DNA of 64,000 nucleotides from Anniella stebbinsi (Eukaryota; Chordata; Lepidosauria; Squamata; Anniellidae): NCBI GenBank assembly GCA_029215795.1, contig JARDYH010000004.1, forward strand, positions 201,114,017 through 201,178,016. The letters are read 5' to 3'. This document shows positions 46,501-55,346 of the stretch, in pieces. The translations under genes and the position numbers were made by a program. Within the stretch, counting starts at the first letter, position 1, and every line of letters begins with the position of its first letter. The notes beneath the pieces were generated by a model. It was not told the DNA's origin and ran no database searches. It saw only the letters and a program-made list of their open reading frames with translations.

Positions 46501-49324
46501 AAGGATTTGGAGATCTTTAAAACAAACCTTCCCCAACATGGTGCTCTCCATATGTGTTGGACTACACCCCCCTTCATCCCCTATGAGTATTGTGCATGCA
46601 TGACCATGTTGGATGTGTAGGGTATACTGTATATACAAGATGGTTGTTAATCTGATTGTATATTCCTCAAATATCTGCAGGCAGAACAGGGTTGAGAATC
46701 TGTATGTTCCAAGTCACAGATCAAAAACAGTTTTTTTTTAAAAAAACCAAATTCATTGTTTTATATCTCTCATGGTTTCCAGATTCTTAAGGGTAAATCC
46801 AAGTATTTTACAGTTCAGATTAATAAGAATATTGCACAATATCCACCATCCATAGCTTAACAACATAAAAATGATATGCAAAATACACTGATGCAAATTA
46901 GCTGCAGTTCTCTAGCCCACTATCAATTTCAATATGGTCTTCACTGCTGAAGAATCTATCCACCCTGGCATAAAAAGTGAACACACTTTTCTCCTTTACT
47001 GTCTTTAAATCCATTACAACACATCAGGAACATTATTCTTTATACATTGTGCAATGAAGTCACCTTTATTGTAATTGGCAGAGGCAGGGTGGGAAAAAAT
47101 AATACACATCTGGTTTCCCTGGGCACCTAAGAGGTTTGCTTCTCTCGCTCTTTCATTCACCCATAAGCCCCCCAACAACAGAACACCACCCTACAAACTA
47201 TGCAGAACATCATGTTAAATAATGGCACAATCCTACACATGTCTAGACAGAAAAAAGCCCTATAACAACTCCCACCATTCCCCAGCCAGCCATGTTTTGT
47301 ACCATGCTGGTTGGGGAATACTGGGAATTATAGGACTTTTTTCTATCTAAATATTCATAGGATTGCACCCTAAGCTAAGAAGAACTTGTGGCATAATACT
47401 TCGAGATCAAATAAATGTGTAACAAAGAAATAGACAAAACCTGAGTTAACTCTTCTATGATCTTGGGAACAATTCAGAGATGAAATTGACTTTTTCTGTA
47501 GCAGGGCTTTTTGCAGGCAAACATATGTTGTAAGCAAAGTCAACAACAACCCTTCACTGAAGGAAGTATAGAACTCTGCTTTGCAGCACAATCCACTGTA
47601 AATCCCACTGAGTTAATGTAATTTTCTCTTAGTCAAATGAATCTAGGATTAAATGGCCAGTTGTTACTACAGCTTGGAAACTTACAAAGCCCTAATTTAT
47701 TCTCCTCACCTTCTGCAGTAGAAATTCAAAGGAATCCATCATAAAACAAAACATCAGAAATGGCTCTAAGAGCCCTTTATTGTTGTTGTTATTTTTCTGC
47801 GTGCATCCACTTTTTTTTCCAGTGGGGATGCAATCATGTCGTACTTCAAAATAAACTCCACTGAAATCATTGGGACTTATTTTTCTGAGTCCGTGTACAT
47901 CAATCAGGTTCCGTGTGCTCATATGAAAGATCACAATTCAGACAGACAGGAAAAATCCCACTCCTGCAATTCATATGTGGTCAATGGATGAGGAAGATCT
48001 ATATGGGTGGTGTAGTCCGGATCATCCTCCCCCAAACTGTTGCTCTGCAGATGTGCTGGACTACAGCTCCTATTGGCCATGTTTACTGGGGAATGATGGA
48101 AGATGTAGCCCAACACAGCTGGAAGGCACCAGGTTGAGGAAAACTGCTCCACATCAACAATTGTAGAATAGCAGCTTCCATCCTTCACAGCATTACTTGG
48201 TACCTTTTCTTCTAGGCAACTTTCGTCTGGTTTAGCGCTATTGTCACTGTCTGGATGCAGCCTAGGAATTTGGTACAAGCTGAATTGAAATCAACTATGG
48301 CTGAATTGCCATAGATACATAATTACTCTGTAGACTTAAGAGTATATTGCATGGGAAAATATTTTGTTTTGTTGATTTTTGTTACTTGCCACGAGCTTTC
48401 AGAGTGGGTATAAAGTCTACATATATAAATGCAAAATTACAACTGTTCTTTATTACAAATTGTGACTAAAGAACTAAGGGAGTGGTAGAATCTGAATTCT
48501 TGCATCTAAGAGAGAGTAGATGCGGAAATAAATATCACTTATACCATGTCAACACCACTGATCCTGGAGTGACAGGAGAGGCAAACAGGAAACACAGACA
48601 CTTCGTCCCTTGTTAAGAACACAACAACAGCTGGATCAGACTGAAGGTGAATGTAGTCTGGTCTCCTGTTTCCCACAGCAACCAATCAGATTTTACCAGT
48701 AACCCTCCACGCAGGTCATGAAGGCCAGAGCCTCCTCCGCTGCGATCCCCCAAGACTTTGGAGAGTGCATAAAGATATTAGCATCTGTAACTGATGATGG
48801 GTTTGGGGTTGTTTTGTGTGTGTGTGTGTGTCTCGTACATGCGATTCTCTATACACATTAAGCGGCCGGCTAGATCAGATCAAAGGTCTATCTATCCCAC
48901 ATCCGGTTTCCCTGCAGTGGCCAACCAGAAACTCGCAAGGCTTGAAGGCAACAGCCCTCACCCGCCCTTGCCGGCTGCAGACTCATCGTCGGAGATAGAC
49001 TGCCACAGAACATGGAGGTTCCGGCTCCTCCGCCATTCGTTTGTTTAAACATCCCCCACTTCCGCTCCATATTTTCTTTTTAAAAGGCACCTAAGCCAGT
49101 CGCCAATCGCCAAGTCTCGCGGGGCGTACCCGAAGGGGCCTCGCTTTGCCACATGACAACCCAGCCTTGGATCCTCCCCACCCCGGACAAGCGGAGTGAA
49201 AGCCAGCCGGCCCCGTCGTCTCCGCCGCTTCACCCCGCGCTTACCCTCCTCCTCGTTGGATGCGTCCCGCTTGCCGCTTCGGGAAGAGCCAGCAGCACCA
49301 CTGCGCCGCCCAGCTGTTCCCCAT
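31254..49324 (-). CDS. AP1AR: AP1AR (gadkin), AP-1 associated regulatory protein; 10 coding exons
   Basis: Membrane-associated trafficking adaptor of the trans-Golgi network and endosomes. In mammals it links AP-1 (gamma-adaptin) to kinesin-1 and restrains Arp2/3. Coding exons on the minus strand: 49324-49245, 44567-44519, 43890-43864, 41545-41520, 40696-40600, 38719-38621, 36247-36195, 35373-35300, 34576-34448, 31519-31254. Every intron is GT-AG, all phases agree, and the 900 nt encode 299 aa plus stop (human about 302). Features in order: MGN N-terminus with Cys10-Cys11; FENLVESDE; a charged helix RPLTEEEIADLRERH followed by a coiled-coil EEKLRIEEE / AAQREAARAAKQRK; then two tryptophan-acidic LEWE motifs (exons 9 and 10) of the kinesin light-chain binding type, and a highly conserved tail GFVNPVLEL. 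The divergent part is exon 7. It converges with TIFA as in human. Confidence 0.95.
31935..32012 (+). mobile_element. Short L2-type LINE 3' end
   Basis: ATTGGAAGGTATAGAAATGT then AATAAAATAAATAAAAT, in AP1AR intron 9. Confidence 0.5.
32474..32541. repeat. 32-bp tandem duplication in AP1AR intron 9
   Basis: CTGAAGCCCAAGTGGCTCCA at 32476 and CTGAAGCCCAAGTAGCTCCA at 32508. Confidence 0.75.
32874..32945 (-). mobile_element. Short L2-type LINE 3' end
   Basis: TTATTTATTTTAATAATTTC then CTATCCTCCCTTTCC and AAAGGTGGCTAA resemble the LINE 3' terminus, decayed; AP1AR intron 9. Confidence 0.45.
34448..34576 (-). CDS. AP1AR: AP1AR coding exon 9
   Basis: A 129-nt exon starting LSSDATVLTPNTESSCDLMT and ending SLDLEWEDEEG, almost identical to mammals. 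It carries the first LEWE tryptophan-acidic motif. Acceptor ATCACAG; donor GAAG|GTACTT. Confidence 0.95.
34755..34930. repeat. Dispersed repeat, copy in AP1AR intron 8
   Basis: GTTGGGGGACCTGTGGAACA GTGTAGGAAGTG ... CAAAAATGGTCTCCCC ... CAGCAGGAGCC. Shares its order of words with 45620-45735. Class unknown. Confidence 0.5.
35300..35373 (-). CDS. AP1AR: AP1AR coding exon 8
   Basis: A 74-nt exon encoding STTEEDFDSYLRNVKLQYEA and FRSS, entering in phase 2 and leaving in phase 1; the split Arg codon is completed by GG of exon 9. Acceptor TTTTACAG, donor AGCA|GTAAGT. Confidence 0.93.
36195..36247 (-). CDS. AP1AR: AP1AR coding exon 7
   Basis: A 53-nt exon encoding QKRLQRLAQRGNTGDTQ plus two bases of a Ser codon (acceptor TTGTTAG, donor AAAG|GTAAGA). 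It is the least conserved exon: human reads QERQRIVQQYHPSNNGEYQ here, two residues longer. The call rests on splice sites, phase and position between two certain exons. Confidence 0.85.
37880..38095 (-). mobile_element. MIR-like (CORE) SINE remnant in AP1AR intron 6
   Basis: The plus strand shows ATTATTATTATCCTG, CATTTTACCCTCACAACA, CTGTGAGGCA, then GGGGATTTGACCCTGA and AACCACTAC, the order of a MIR/CORE-SINE. Old and diverged. Confidence 0.55.
38621..38719 (-). CDS. AP1AR: AP1AR coding exon 6
   Basis: A 99-nt exon, 33 codons, phase 0 at both ends, starting LAIQEEKLRIEEE and ending AAKQRKLSE. It has the Glu/Arg/Ala-rich coiled-coil composition of the family and is nearly identical to the mammalian segment. 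Confidence 0.95.
39700..39965 (-). mobile_element. L2-type LINE 3' fragment
   Basis: CATTTATTTAAAACATTTCT, CTATACCACCCCTCAACTTA, then decayed UTR and CTCTCCTCAGG-like coding tail remnants near 39860-39960. In AP1AR intron 5. Confidence 0.55.
40600..40696 (-). CDS. AP1AR: AP1AR coding exon 5
   Basis: A 97-nt exon encoding PLTEEEIADLRERHYNSIAE and on to DDKLQAE. The acceptor TTTTCTTCAG and donor GAG|GTAAGC are strong. This starts the long helical, charged region that continues into exons 6 and 7. Confidence 0.95.
41321..41425. repeat. Three diverged direct repeats (GCAGGGATCTG)
   Basis: CAGGGATCTG starts at 41325, 41355 and 41391, each followed by a TTTTAT word. In AP1AR intron 4. Confidence 0.7.
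41520..41545 (-). CDS. AP1AR: AP1AR coding exon 4 (26-nt microexon)
   Basis: Encodes GESPGSSQ plus two bases of the Arg codon completed in exon 5 (human GESPGSSHR). Acceptor TTTTAACAG, donor AAAG|GTAAGAG. It lies only about 95 nt from an L2 LINE insertion that begins near 41640 in the preceding intron. Confidence 0.9.
41640..42247 (+). mobile_element. L2-type LINE fragment with 3' end, in an AP1AR intron
   Basis: A frame from 41654 to 42103 matches the C-terminal 140 residues of the element at 63 kb (LVQNMAARLVTGTPRGD, LRSSGKNLLQSA, QAYPVEF end). It lacks five residues before LHWLP. The 3' UTR ends with AGGCGGGTAAGAAATAAA and a (TTA)n tail. It is inserted in the intron between exons 3 and 4, antisense to the host gene. 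Confidence 0.85.
42615..42725 (-). mobile_element. L2-type LINE 3' end
   Basis: (AAT)n then TTGGATCAAGGAAGGGAACA and AATACATAAAATTAATTAAA, the 3' UTR of the family whose coding part is at 41.6 kb. The two copies are inverted to each other. Confidence 0.7.
43478..43557 (+). mobile_element. MIR-like SINE fragment in AP1AR intron 3
   Basis: AACATTTATATAGCACTTCC AAGTG ... AAAGCATTTCACATACATTG then CTTTACAATAACC, the typical left part of MIR/CORE elements on this strand. Confidence 0.5.
43864..43890 (-). CDS. AP1AR: AP1AR coding exon 3 (27-nt microexon)
   Basis: Encodes exactly FENLVESDE, phase 0 at both ends, with acceptor TTTGCAG and donor GAG|GTATGT. Its sequence is identical to what I recall of the human protein. 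At 27 nt it is easily missed by automated gene finders. Confidence 0.9.
44288..44424. mobile_element. MITE-like palindrome, family B (GCAATCCTATGCATGTTTAGACAG type)
   Basis: ACAATCCTATTCATATTTAG, AATCCTACAACTCTCAGCAT, then the inverted AATACTGGGAATTGTAGTAC and CACAGGATTTCACCC. In AP1AR intron 1. Confidence 0.7.
44519..44567 (-). CDS. AP1AR: AP1AR coding exon 2
   Basis: A 49-nt exon (acceptor TTTTCTAG, donor GAG|GTGAGT) encoding SKYFRTCPTGEHFTIE, closely matching the human SKYFRTC...GEHLTIE block. It enters in phase 2 from exon 1 and leaves in phase 0. Confidence 0.92.
45620..45735. repeat. Dispersed repeat, second copy in AP1AR intron 1
   Basis: GTTGGGGGACTCTCTAGGAT ACTGTGGGAAGTGG ... GGGGGAATTGGCAAAACCAG CTCCCACTCTTCCTCCA. 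Same family and orientation as 34755-34930. Confidence 0.5.
46335..46436 (+). mobile_element. CR1-like LINE 3' terminal fragment in AP1AR intron 1
   Basis: GTGGGCCACTATGTGAACAC followed by GGACTAGATAGCCTTTGGTC is the same terminal block as at 2.3 kb in the other orientation. Confidence 0.6.
46527..46605. mobile_element. MITE-like palindrome, family A, half copy
   Basis: CCTTCCCCAACATGGTGCTC ... TGTGTTGGACTACACCCC; the right arm is missing. Confidence 0.55.
47224..47372. mobile_element. MITE-like palindrome, family B
   Basis: GCACAATCCTACACATGTCT ... CCAGCCAGCCATG / GGTTGGGGAATACTGGGAAT ... TTCATAGGATTGCACCCT. Confidence 0.75.
48012..48150. mobile_element. MITE-like palindrome, family A, in AP1AR intron 1
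   Basis: GTAGTCCGGATCATCCTCCC ... CTGGACTACAGCTCCTATTG ... GGCACCAGGTTGAGGAAAAC. Confidence 0.65.
48612..48985 (-). mobile_element. Two adjacent CR1-like 3' terminal fragments
   Basis: Blocks at 48612-48730 (CTGGATCAGACTGAAGG... CACAGCAACCAATCAG) and 48858-48985 (TAGATCAGATCAAAGGTC... CAGTGGCCAACCAGAAA) are both copies of the CR1 terminal repeat. They are separated by a (GT)n tract at 48816-48832, within AP1AR intron 1 close to exon 1. Confidence 0.55.
49245..49324 (-). CDS. AP1AR: AP1AR coding exon 1
   Basis: Encodes 26 residues beginning MGN and ending in Gly-rich RIQRGG; the last codon is split after two bases (donor GG|GTAAGC). The start codon has a strong context (G at -3, G at +4). 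An out-of-frame ATG sits 5 nt upstream. Mammalian proteins start MGNCCW; here residues 4-5 are Ser-Trp and the cysteine pair is at 10-11. The exon lies in a CpG island and is not visible as a long open frame on its own. Confidence 0.9.
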
Positions 49325-49631
49325 GGCATGTTGAGGGCGCGGGCGCTCGCTTGCTCGCGCACGCGCGCGCGCGCCGGAAGGACTGGACCAGCGTCCGTTG
49401 AGTCACCAACCGTCGCAGAGCTCTTCCACGCTCTGTCTGCGGCTCGAACCGGCACTGCCCAACGGCACCCGCGAGGGAAAGAAAGGGCGGGGCCACGGCC
49501 GTGACGGCTAACGCTCGCCTTTGTGCGCGTGTGAAGGGGGACAGAGGAGTAGACACGCTAAAAAGGCGACGCTAAAAAGGCTTCGTTCTGCCCACCTCAC
49601 GGCCAGGTCGGCTGTCGGATGCAGCCCCGGG

Positions 49632-49700
49632 TCCCGCCCCCATGCCTCCTGTCACGTTACGCCCCGCCCCCATGCCTCCTGTCATGCCCCGCCCCCTTTC
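49632..49700. repeat. 30-bp tandem duplication of a GC-box unit
   Basis: The block CATGCCTCCTGTCA preceded by CGCCCC occurs at 49641 and again at 49671, followed by a third GC box CCCGCCCC near 49690. It sits about 310-380 bp upstream of the AP1AR start codon. Confidence 0.8.
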
Positions 49701-50773
49701 TAATTCACGGCTCCGGCCAGGATCGAGAAAAGAGAGCATGCGCGGATGAAAACGTTCTGGCACCTCCCCTCGCTTCCCTGTACTTTTATGCACAGGAATG
49801 CTGCTGGACGATTAGTTCAGCAGCGGGGTGGTGACAACGGGAAACGTGTGAGCCAAGCGGCTACTCTAAATAGCCATGCATAGAAGATGCTGGGATGCCC
49901 AGGGCTCAGCCCCAGAATACATTTCCAGTGCCAGAACAAAACCGTGTAACCTGGATGCACTGATGACGCTGTTGATGCTTGATTTATGTGGCCCGGTGTT
50001 GCAGAGTGTATGTGTGTTGGCTGCTGTTTCAGCAGTCTTTCTGGATTTGTTTTAAAGCTGGCTCCACTCACATCTTAGGCGCCTCGTGATTCCCTAGTTA
50101 CTCTTGGAGTTTTCAGCTCTGGAGTGCTTAATTGATGGCTCTATTTTGACCTTGGCGGCAGCTGCTTTTATTGTCGGTGCTTTATTGTCTCCATTGATTT
50201 GTTTCTGTAAATTTATACTCTTCCTTAACTTTGGAGTACGGAACAAAACGTTAAAAAGTAGATACAAATCACTTAAAATCCATTTACATAAATAGCTAAA
50301 ATATCCCAAATGCTTGAATGCCAGCCCCAGATGCTTCCAGACCAATCAAAAGGCATTTTGTGCCTATTCTGTCTTTTCCTTAACGGATTATTTTCTGCCA
50401 AGAAAAAAGTTGGAAGTGGTAGAAAGGCATGGGAAAGTTACACATTCCTATAAAATTCCATGTTTAAACCAGGGCAATTGCAGGATAAAAGCCTCGTCCA
50501 GAAGCACCCCGTGGGCTTAACCCAGCCCCCCAAAACCAGTCTAAAAGGATCAAACAATGTTGCCAAGTTACAATGCAGTCCACAATCCAGTTAAACCAAA
50601 TTGCAGAATACATGCCTATCCACGCAACCAAGTCAGCACATTATAGTTGTTATATAAAGACTATGTTTGGTGGCTTCCAACCCATGATAAACTGGTTATA
50701 TTCACCAAACAATGTGCACAAAATGTGGTTTTATGCACACTTTGGGGAGCATTGACCTGGGGCTGCACTTACA

Positions 50774-50774
<1 letters not shown>

Positions 50775-50810
<36 letters not shown>

Positions 50811-50890
50811 TTGTAGCCCGCCTCTCCCTCCGGATCGAGGCGGGGAACAACAACAACACAAAACACAAAAATCACAACAGTTAAAAACAA
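50775..50890 (-). mobile_element. L2-type LINE 3' end with (AAT)n tail
   Basis: (AAT)n at 50777-50811 followed by CCCGCCTCTCCCTCCGGATC and GAGGCGGGGAACAACAAC. Confidence 0.8.
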
Positions 50891-50899
50891 TTTTAAAAA

Positions 50900-53330
50900 C
50901 AGACTTCCAGTTAAACATGCTTAGGATTAGAGAGAGTGAGCTCCATCACACTTGCCATGCCTGGTGTGTGGATTTGTAGCACGGTACTCGCATGTTGCCG
51001 TGCCTGTCCTGCTGACACCACACCTATTCCCCAGCCTTTTCTGTTTTTTCCTAGAATGCTAAAAGTCTGGATTATTTCCCCTAAACACATTTAATGCACC
51101 CTTAAGCCTCCGTGTAGTATTAAAGGAATTGGGGGGGGGGGTGTTGTGACGGGAGTCTTGCTGTTTGCTTGAATGGATTGCATCAGGTCCTGGCAGGAAA
51201 AAGCGATCTCTCCCAGCAGCCGGCTCCAAGCCTCAATATAAAACCCAAACCTTGCATCCCAGCTCAAAAGCCTTTTTTAAAATCATACAACACCCGAATC
51301 TTTGCAGAGACAGGATTGTACTCTCTTGATGCCACCAAAGAGCCAGACTAAAGGGTTCCATTTTTGCCCTGCAGAAAAGCAGTCTGGTTGAAGTGCTCAT
51401 CTGACAGGACCTAACTGGAGGGAGAAAGAGAAGGGGAGGGGTGGAGTGGAGTGGAGTTTGAATAGCAAAGGAGCAAAAGAGCAGCTATTCAGGTGAAAGG
51501 GATCATAAGCTTAACACGCTTCTGCCTCAGGTAAAAAATGTGGAGGCAAACCAGGGAGGAAATTAGGTGTGATGGAGCTCTGAGTCTCCAATCTTGATTG
51601 AATTCTGGATGGGTTCTTAGTTTTTTCACTGCTGTGCTGAACAGAAGATTCAGGAGAGGATTTGCTGCCATAATAACAAGACAGAGGTTGGGTTTAGACA
51701 TAACAACAAAGTGTTGGCATTACATGCGCAGAGGTAGACAAGAGTCTTAGGTTTGTGTGCTCCCTCTTCACTTCCAGTCATTTCTTAATTTATTTCTGCA
51801 TTACAGTTTTGTCCAAATACAGGTTTTGTGGATTCAGATACAACAGCCAACCATGTGATTTGCTAAGCCTCCAAAAAGTAAGTTAAGAAATTGCTTCATG
51901 TGAAGTAAAGAACAAGAGAGCTTGAAAGCCCAGCGTTCATGCAGAGAAGGCAAAACTGTGTTTGGCATTATGTCTGAACCATACCAAAATGTTTGAAGTG
52001 AAAGCAACAACAAACAAGAGACAAGTATTTTTTTTGTGTGATTATGTTCTGCTGTAAAGAACATATGCACATTGATAGCACGTATAAATTAATAAGGTCA
52101 CTTGTATAATATGTATATGAAGACAAATGTAAAAGTCACTCTTGAAGGCATGTTATGTTAAGATTTTATTTGTTTAAATGTAAAAGCAAATGTATTTTTT
52201 CTGTTACTAAGAAGAAAAGTAAGAGACATGAGATGACTTGATATCTCAAGTACTCTGTACAGTTGCCAAATCAAGTGCAGCTGGTAAGCACCTAAAGACC
52301 AAGGTCATTTGGTTTCTTCCCTGTGTGCTGGAAGGCATAGCAACACATGGGGAGATATGCAGCCAACGCTGTGATAGGTCCACAGTGCTATAAATGTACA
52401 GCATGTGGAGAAACAGTGTGGGTAATGATGTGGGTGATGCTAGATGAGACGTTGTAGAAGTTGTGGTTGGTGCTGGTTAATACTGAGTAAAGAGATTAGA
52501 TGAATGTATATACTTGTACAGTAAAACTTAGTATAGTAGTTTAAAACACTGCTGTGTCTGAGTGTTTTCTGACTACCAGGGCATCTGTCTGCTACCAGTG
52601 AGTTCTGCTGTCATTCCGCTGCTGTGTGCTTGCACTCTGTACATGCTCAGAGAGTGCAGTGCATCACAAACTCTGACATGTTATGCTGATTGTAATAGAA
52701 GGCGAATAGAATTAAGTTATTACCACACATGAATTAGGAAACAAATCAGATGTAGCACATCACAAATGTTGAGATAAAGTTCAAAGATTATTAGTGGACC
52801 TTTTCCCATGATGATTTGCTGTGGAATTTACACTTCAATAGCACACAAACACATTTTTCTACAAAGAGGAAGCATAGTAGCAAATCATAAGTGACAGACA
52901 CTATAAATTGCAAATAGTCCCCAGAGAAAATTGAAGGACAGAATGCAATCATATTTTACCCAGCATGTGTCAAAACCAGTGGTGTTTTCACAGTTTACAT
53001 TAGTACACTGCTGCCTTGTTTATTTTGTATAAACGTATTCATCTTCTGATGTAAAAACACCCACTGAAAATTTCCAACTAAGAACATGCTGGCTCTATAT
53101 AACAGTACATAAATGAAAAGGGTATACAATAGTTCCTCCAAAATTGTCTTGTATTAGATCAGAAAATGTACGTTCTTAGCTGAATAGGAAATTAATTTAA
53201 AGGGAAGAAGGAAGATTGAAAGCAAAAGGAAAATACTGTGGGTTTTTTTTAAAGTCTCAAAATGCCAGGTGTTAATTGTCTTTGGAACTGACATCTTGTT
53301 TCTTACAGCTAGCCTGTTATAACTTTCTGT
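50900..53330. other. Intergenic, nothing recognised
   Basis: A G-run at 51131-51141 and (GGAGT)n near 51443-51460; otherwise no gene, LINE or palindrome that I recognise. FAM241A, expected further out on this side in human, is not seen. Confidence 0.45.
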
Positions 53331-53759
53331 ACCCTGCATATTCCCAAAGAATAATAATAATAGTAATAATAATATATTTATTTACTTGTCCATTTGTGGG
53401 CAAGCTGATAACATTTTAATGATCATAAAACAATGAATTTTGTCTGCTGCTCATGACAAACGTACTACTACAATTTGAAAATGGATTTATAATAAAATAG
53501 TTGTAGGCCCAGTTCTATACTAAGCAAACCATAGTGGCTGCCTAGGGCAGCACATTGCAAAGATGGGTAAGCATGTGGGTGTCAGAACACTTTATTGGAA
53601 CTTGAAACTGTTAAGGTCTGATATTTTAGAGCTGAGTTGGGGGGAGAATGGCAGTGGTTCCCTGGCTTGACATAACATTGGGAGCTGAAGAAAGATCTGT
53701 TGAAGGCTTATACCTATTTCAGGTGACCACTTAATGGGTCAGGTATGCGCCTTGTATCA

Positions 53760-53897
53760 ACAATGGGTGCAAACATGTTTAGACAGGAAAAAAAGTCCTA
53801 CAACTTCCAACATTCCCCAGACAGCCATTCTGGCTGGGGAATGCTGGGAATTGTAAGACTTTTTTCTGTCTGAACATGCATTGGATTGCACCCTATG
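53760..53897. mobile_element. MITE-like palindrome, family B
   Basis: GTGCAAACATGTTTAGACAG ... CAGCCATTCTGGCTGGGGAA ... TCTGTCTGAACATGCATTGG ATTGCACCCT; arms pair almost end to end. Confidence 0.75.
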
Positions 53898-53899
53898 CC

Positions 53900-54036
53900 A
53901 TTTTTTAGGATGTTTTTTAGGATGTTTTAATACAGTTTTAATAATGTGTGTCATGTTTTAATCAGTTTTATGTATTTTATCATATTGTTGTTCCCCGCTT
54001 CGATCCAAATGGAGAGGTGGGTAAGAAATAAAATTA

Positions 54037-54074
<38 letters not shown>

Positions 54075-54076
54075 TT
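53900..54076 (+). mobile_element. L2-type LINE 3' end with (TTA)n tail
   Basis: TTTAGGATGTTTTAATACAG ... TTGTTGTTCCCCGCTTCGAT ... GGTGGGTAAGAAATAAAATT then (TTA)n. It abuts a palindromic repeat on the left. Confidence 0.8.
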
Positions 54077-54720
54077 GTGCTCTGCTCTTCCATGCTCCCC
54101 CTGCTCTTTGTCTCAGTTGTCATTTGCTGTACTGAGACATTTCCTAGTTATCATTTTCTCTCTGATCATTTCCTCCTGTGTAAGTGTGCTTCCTAATGGC
54201 ATGGTTAGGAGTGATGGTAGCAGGAAGACAGACTCCCTCCCCATCAAACCAAAAGGACCTCATTAAAAAGATTCTTCTAGCTTACAGTCACTTTCTAAGT
54301 GTAATGCCCCTTCCTTCAGTGCTGGTGCTGCTTTCCTACCCTCTTAATTAGTTCAGCTTCCATTAGTACAACACCAATACGTGAAGCTAAAGTGAATGAA
54401 CTGGATGAGGAAAGACCACAAAGGACAGAAAGGTTCAGAGTCTGGAGGAAAGTAGGGAGGAGGATCAGCTTAGCCGTGATGAAGTGACATGAAGTAGCAG
54501 GCATACCATGTGCATGCATCCTCTTTCCATCTCTGTATGCCATTTAAAAATAAAATAAAAATGAACTCTGGTGCATGTGATGTGTATTGCTATTTTGTCT
54601 CTCCACTCTCAGTGTGAAATAGTCTAAGGCCAGTACCGGTGGGAGGAGAGAAACTAAGGTTTCAGCATTGCACTTAAACTCTAACAAGTCATTTATCTTA
54701 TTTCACTACCGCATTCTCAA

Positions 54721-55073
54721 GGTGCCTCTACAAGAGCGATTTAAAGCTCTTTCAAGGCGCATTAAAAATTTGACCGCTACAAGAGCAAAGCGCAAATCGG
54801 GGGTTGAGGCGCTTTTTCTGTCCGATTATGCGCATTATCGAATGTGCGTTAAATAGCGAGTTTTAATTTACCGCGGCAGTTAAAGCGCCTTATGACCGTG
54901 TAAACAAGCGATTCTGCGCATTAAACACCTTTAAAGTGTGTTTCATACAAATGGTAATGCAACCAGTTATGTGCTTAACCGCCTCCCGAGTATAGTGATT
55001 AGCTGTAAAAGCGCTTGCGAGAAGATGCGCATAATCAGACAACCGGGTGTCAAACCGAAATCTTGTAGAGGGG
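54721..55073 (+). mobile_element. CpG-rich 353-bp TIR element, copy 1
   Basis: Begins GGTGCCTCTACAAGAG and ends TCTTGTAGAGGGG, imperfect terminal inverted repeats, with a further CTACAAGAGC just inside. The interior is packed with GCGCATTA / TAATGCGC-type words and undecayed CpG. The minus strand of 57178-56826 is the same element. There is no coding frame, so it is probably a non-autonomous DNA transposon. Superfamily unassigned. Confidence 0.7.
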
Positions 55074-55235
55074 ATCTTAGTGGCACAGACTGTCTTTCAG
55101 ATAAACAGCAGTGGAAACTTTAGGAGTCAAGATATTTAGGATAGGAAAGGGATCTCTTTCAGCCTGAGGACCAAATTAAGGTTTGGAGGTGCTCTCAAAG
55201 GTGGGTGAGCCCAAATTCCAAAGGCATATTGTAGT

Positions 55236-55346
55236 TTTAGGGCACAATCCTAACCATTCCCAATTCCCAGGACGTAGGCTGGGGAATGCTTGGACCTGTA
55301 GGACATTTTTTTCTGTCTAAACATGCCTAGCATTGCGCCCTAAAGC
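55236..55346. mobile_element. MITE-like palindrome, family B, partial
   Basis: GGGCACAATCCTAACC then GGCTGGGGAATGCTTGGACC and TCTGTCTAAACATGCCTAGC ATTGCGCCCT; the left arm is shortened. Confidence 0.65.

Larger units (their letters stand above)
49050..49720 (-). promoter_or_regulatory. CpG island and promoter of AP1AR
   Basis: Dense CpG, including an alternating CG run near 49360-49375, covers exon 1 and its upstream flank. GC boxes (CCGCCC) recur at about 49500 and in a 30-bp tandem duplication at 49635-49700. This is the expected architecture of a housekeeping promoter. A TATA box is not evident. Confidence 0.75.

Noticed and set aside
49045..49455. 136-aa minus-strand open frame rich in Arg in the CpG island
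   Set aside because: It is the wrong frame across AP1AR exon 1 and its 5' UTR and runs through the splice donor; the real frame is the MGN start at 49324.
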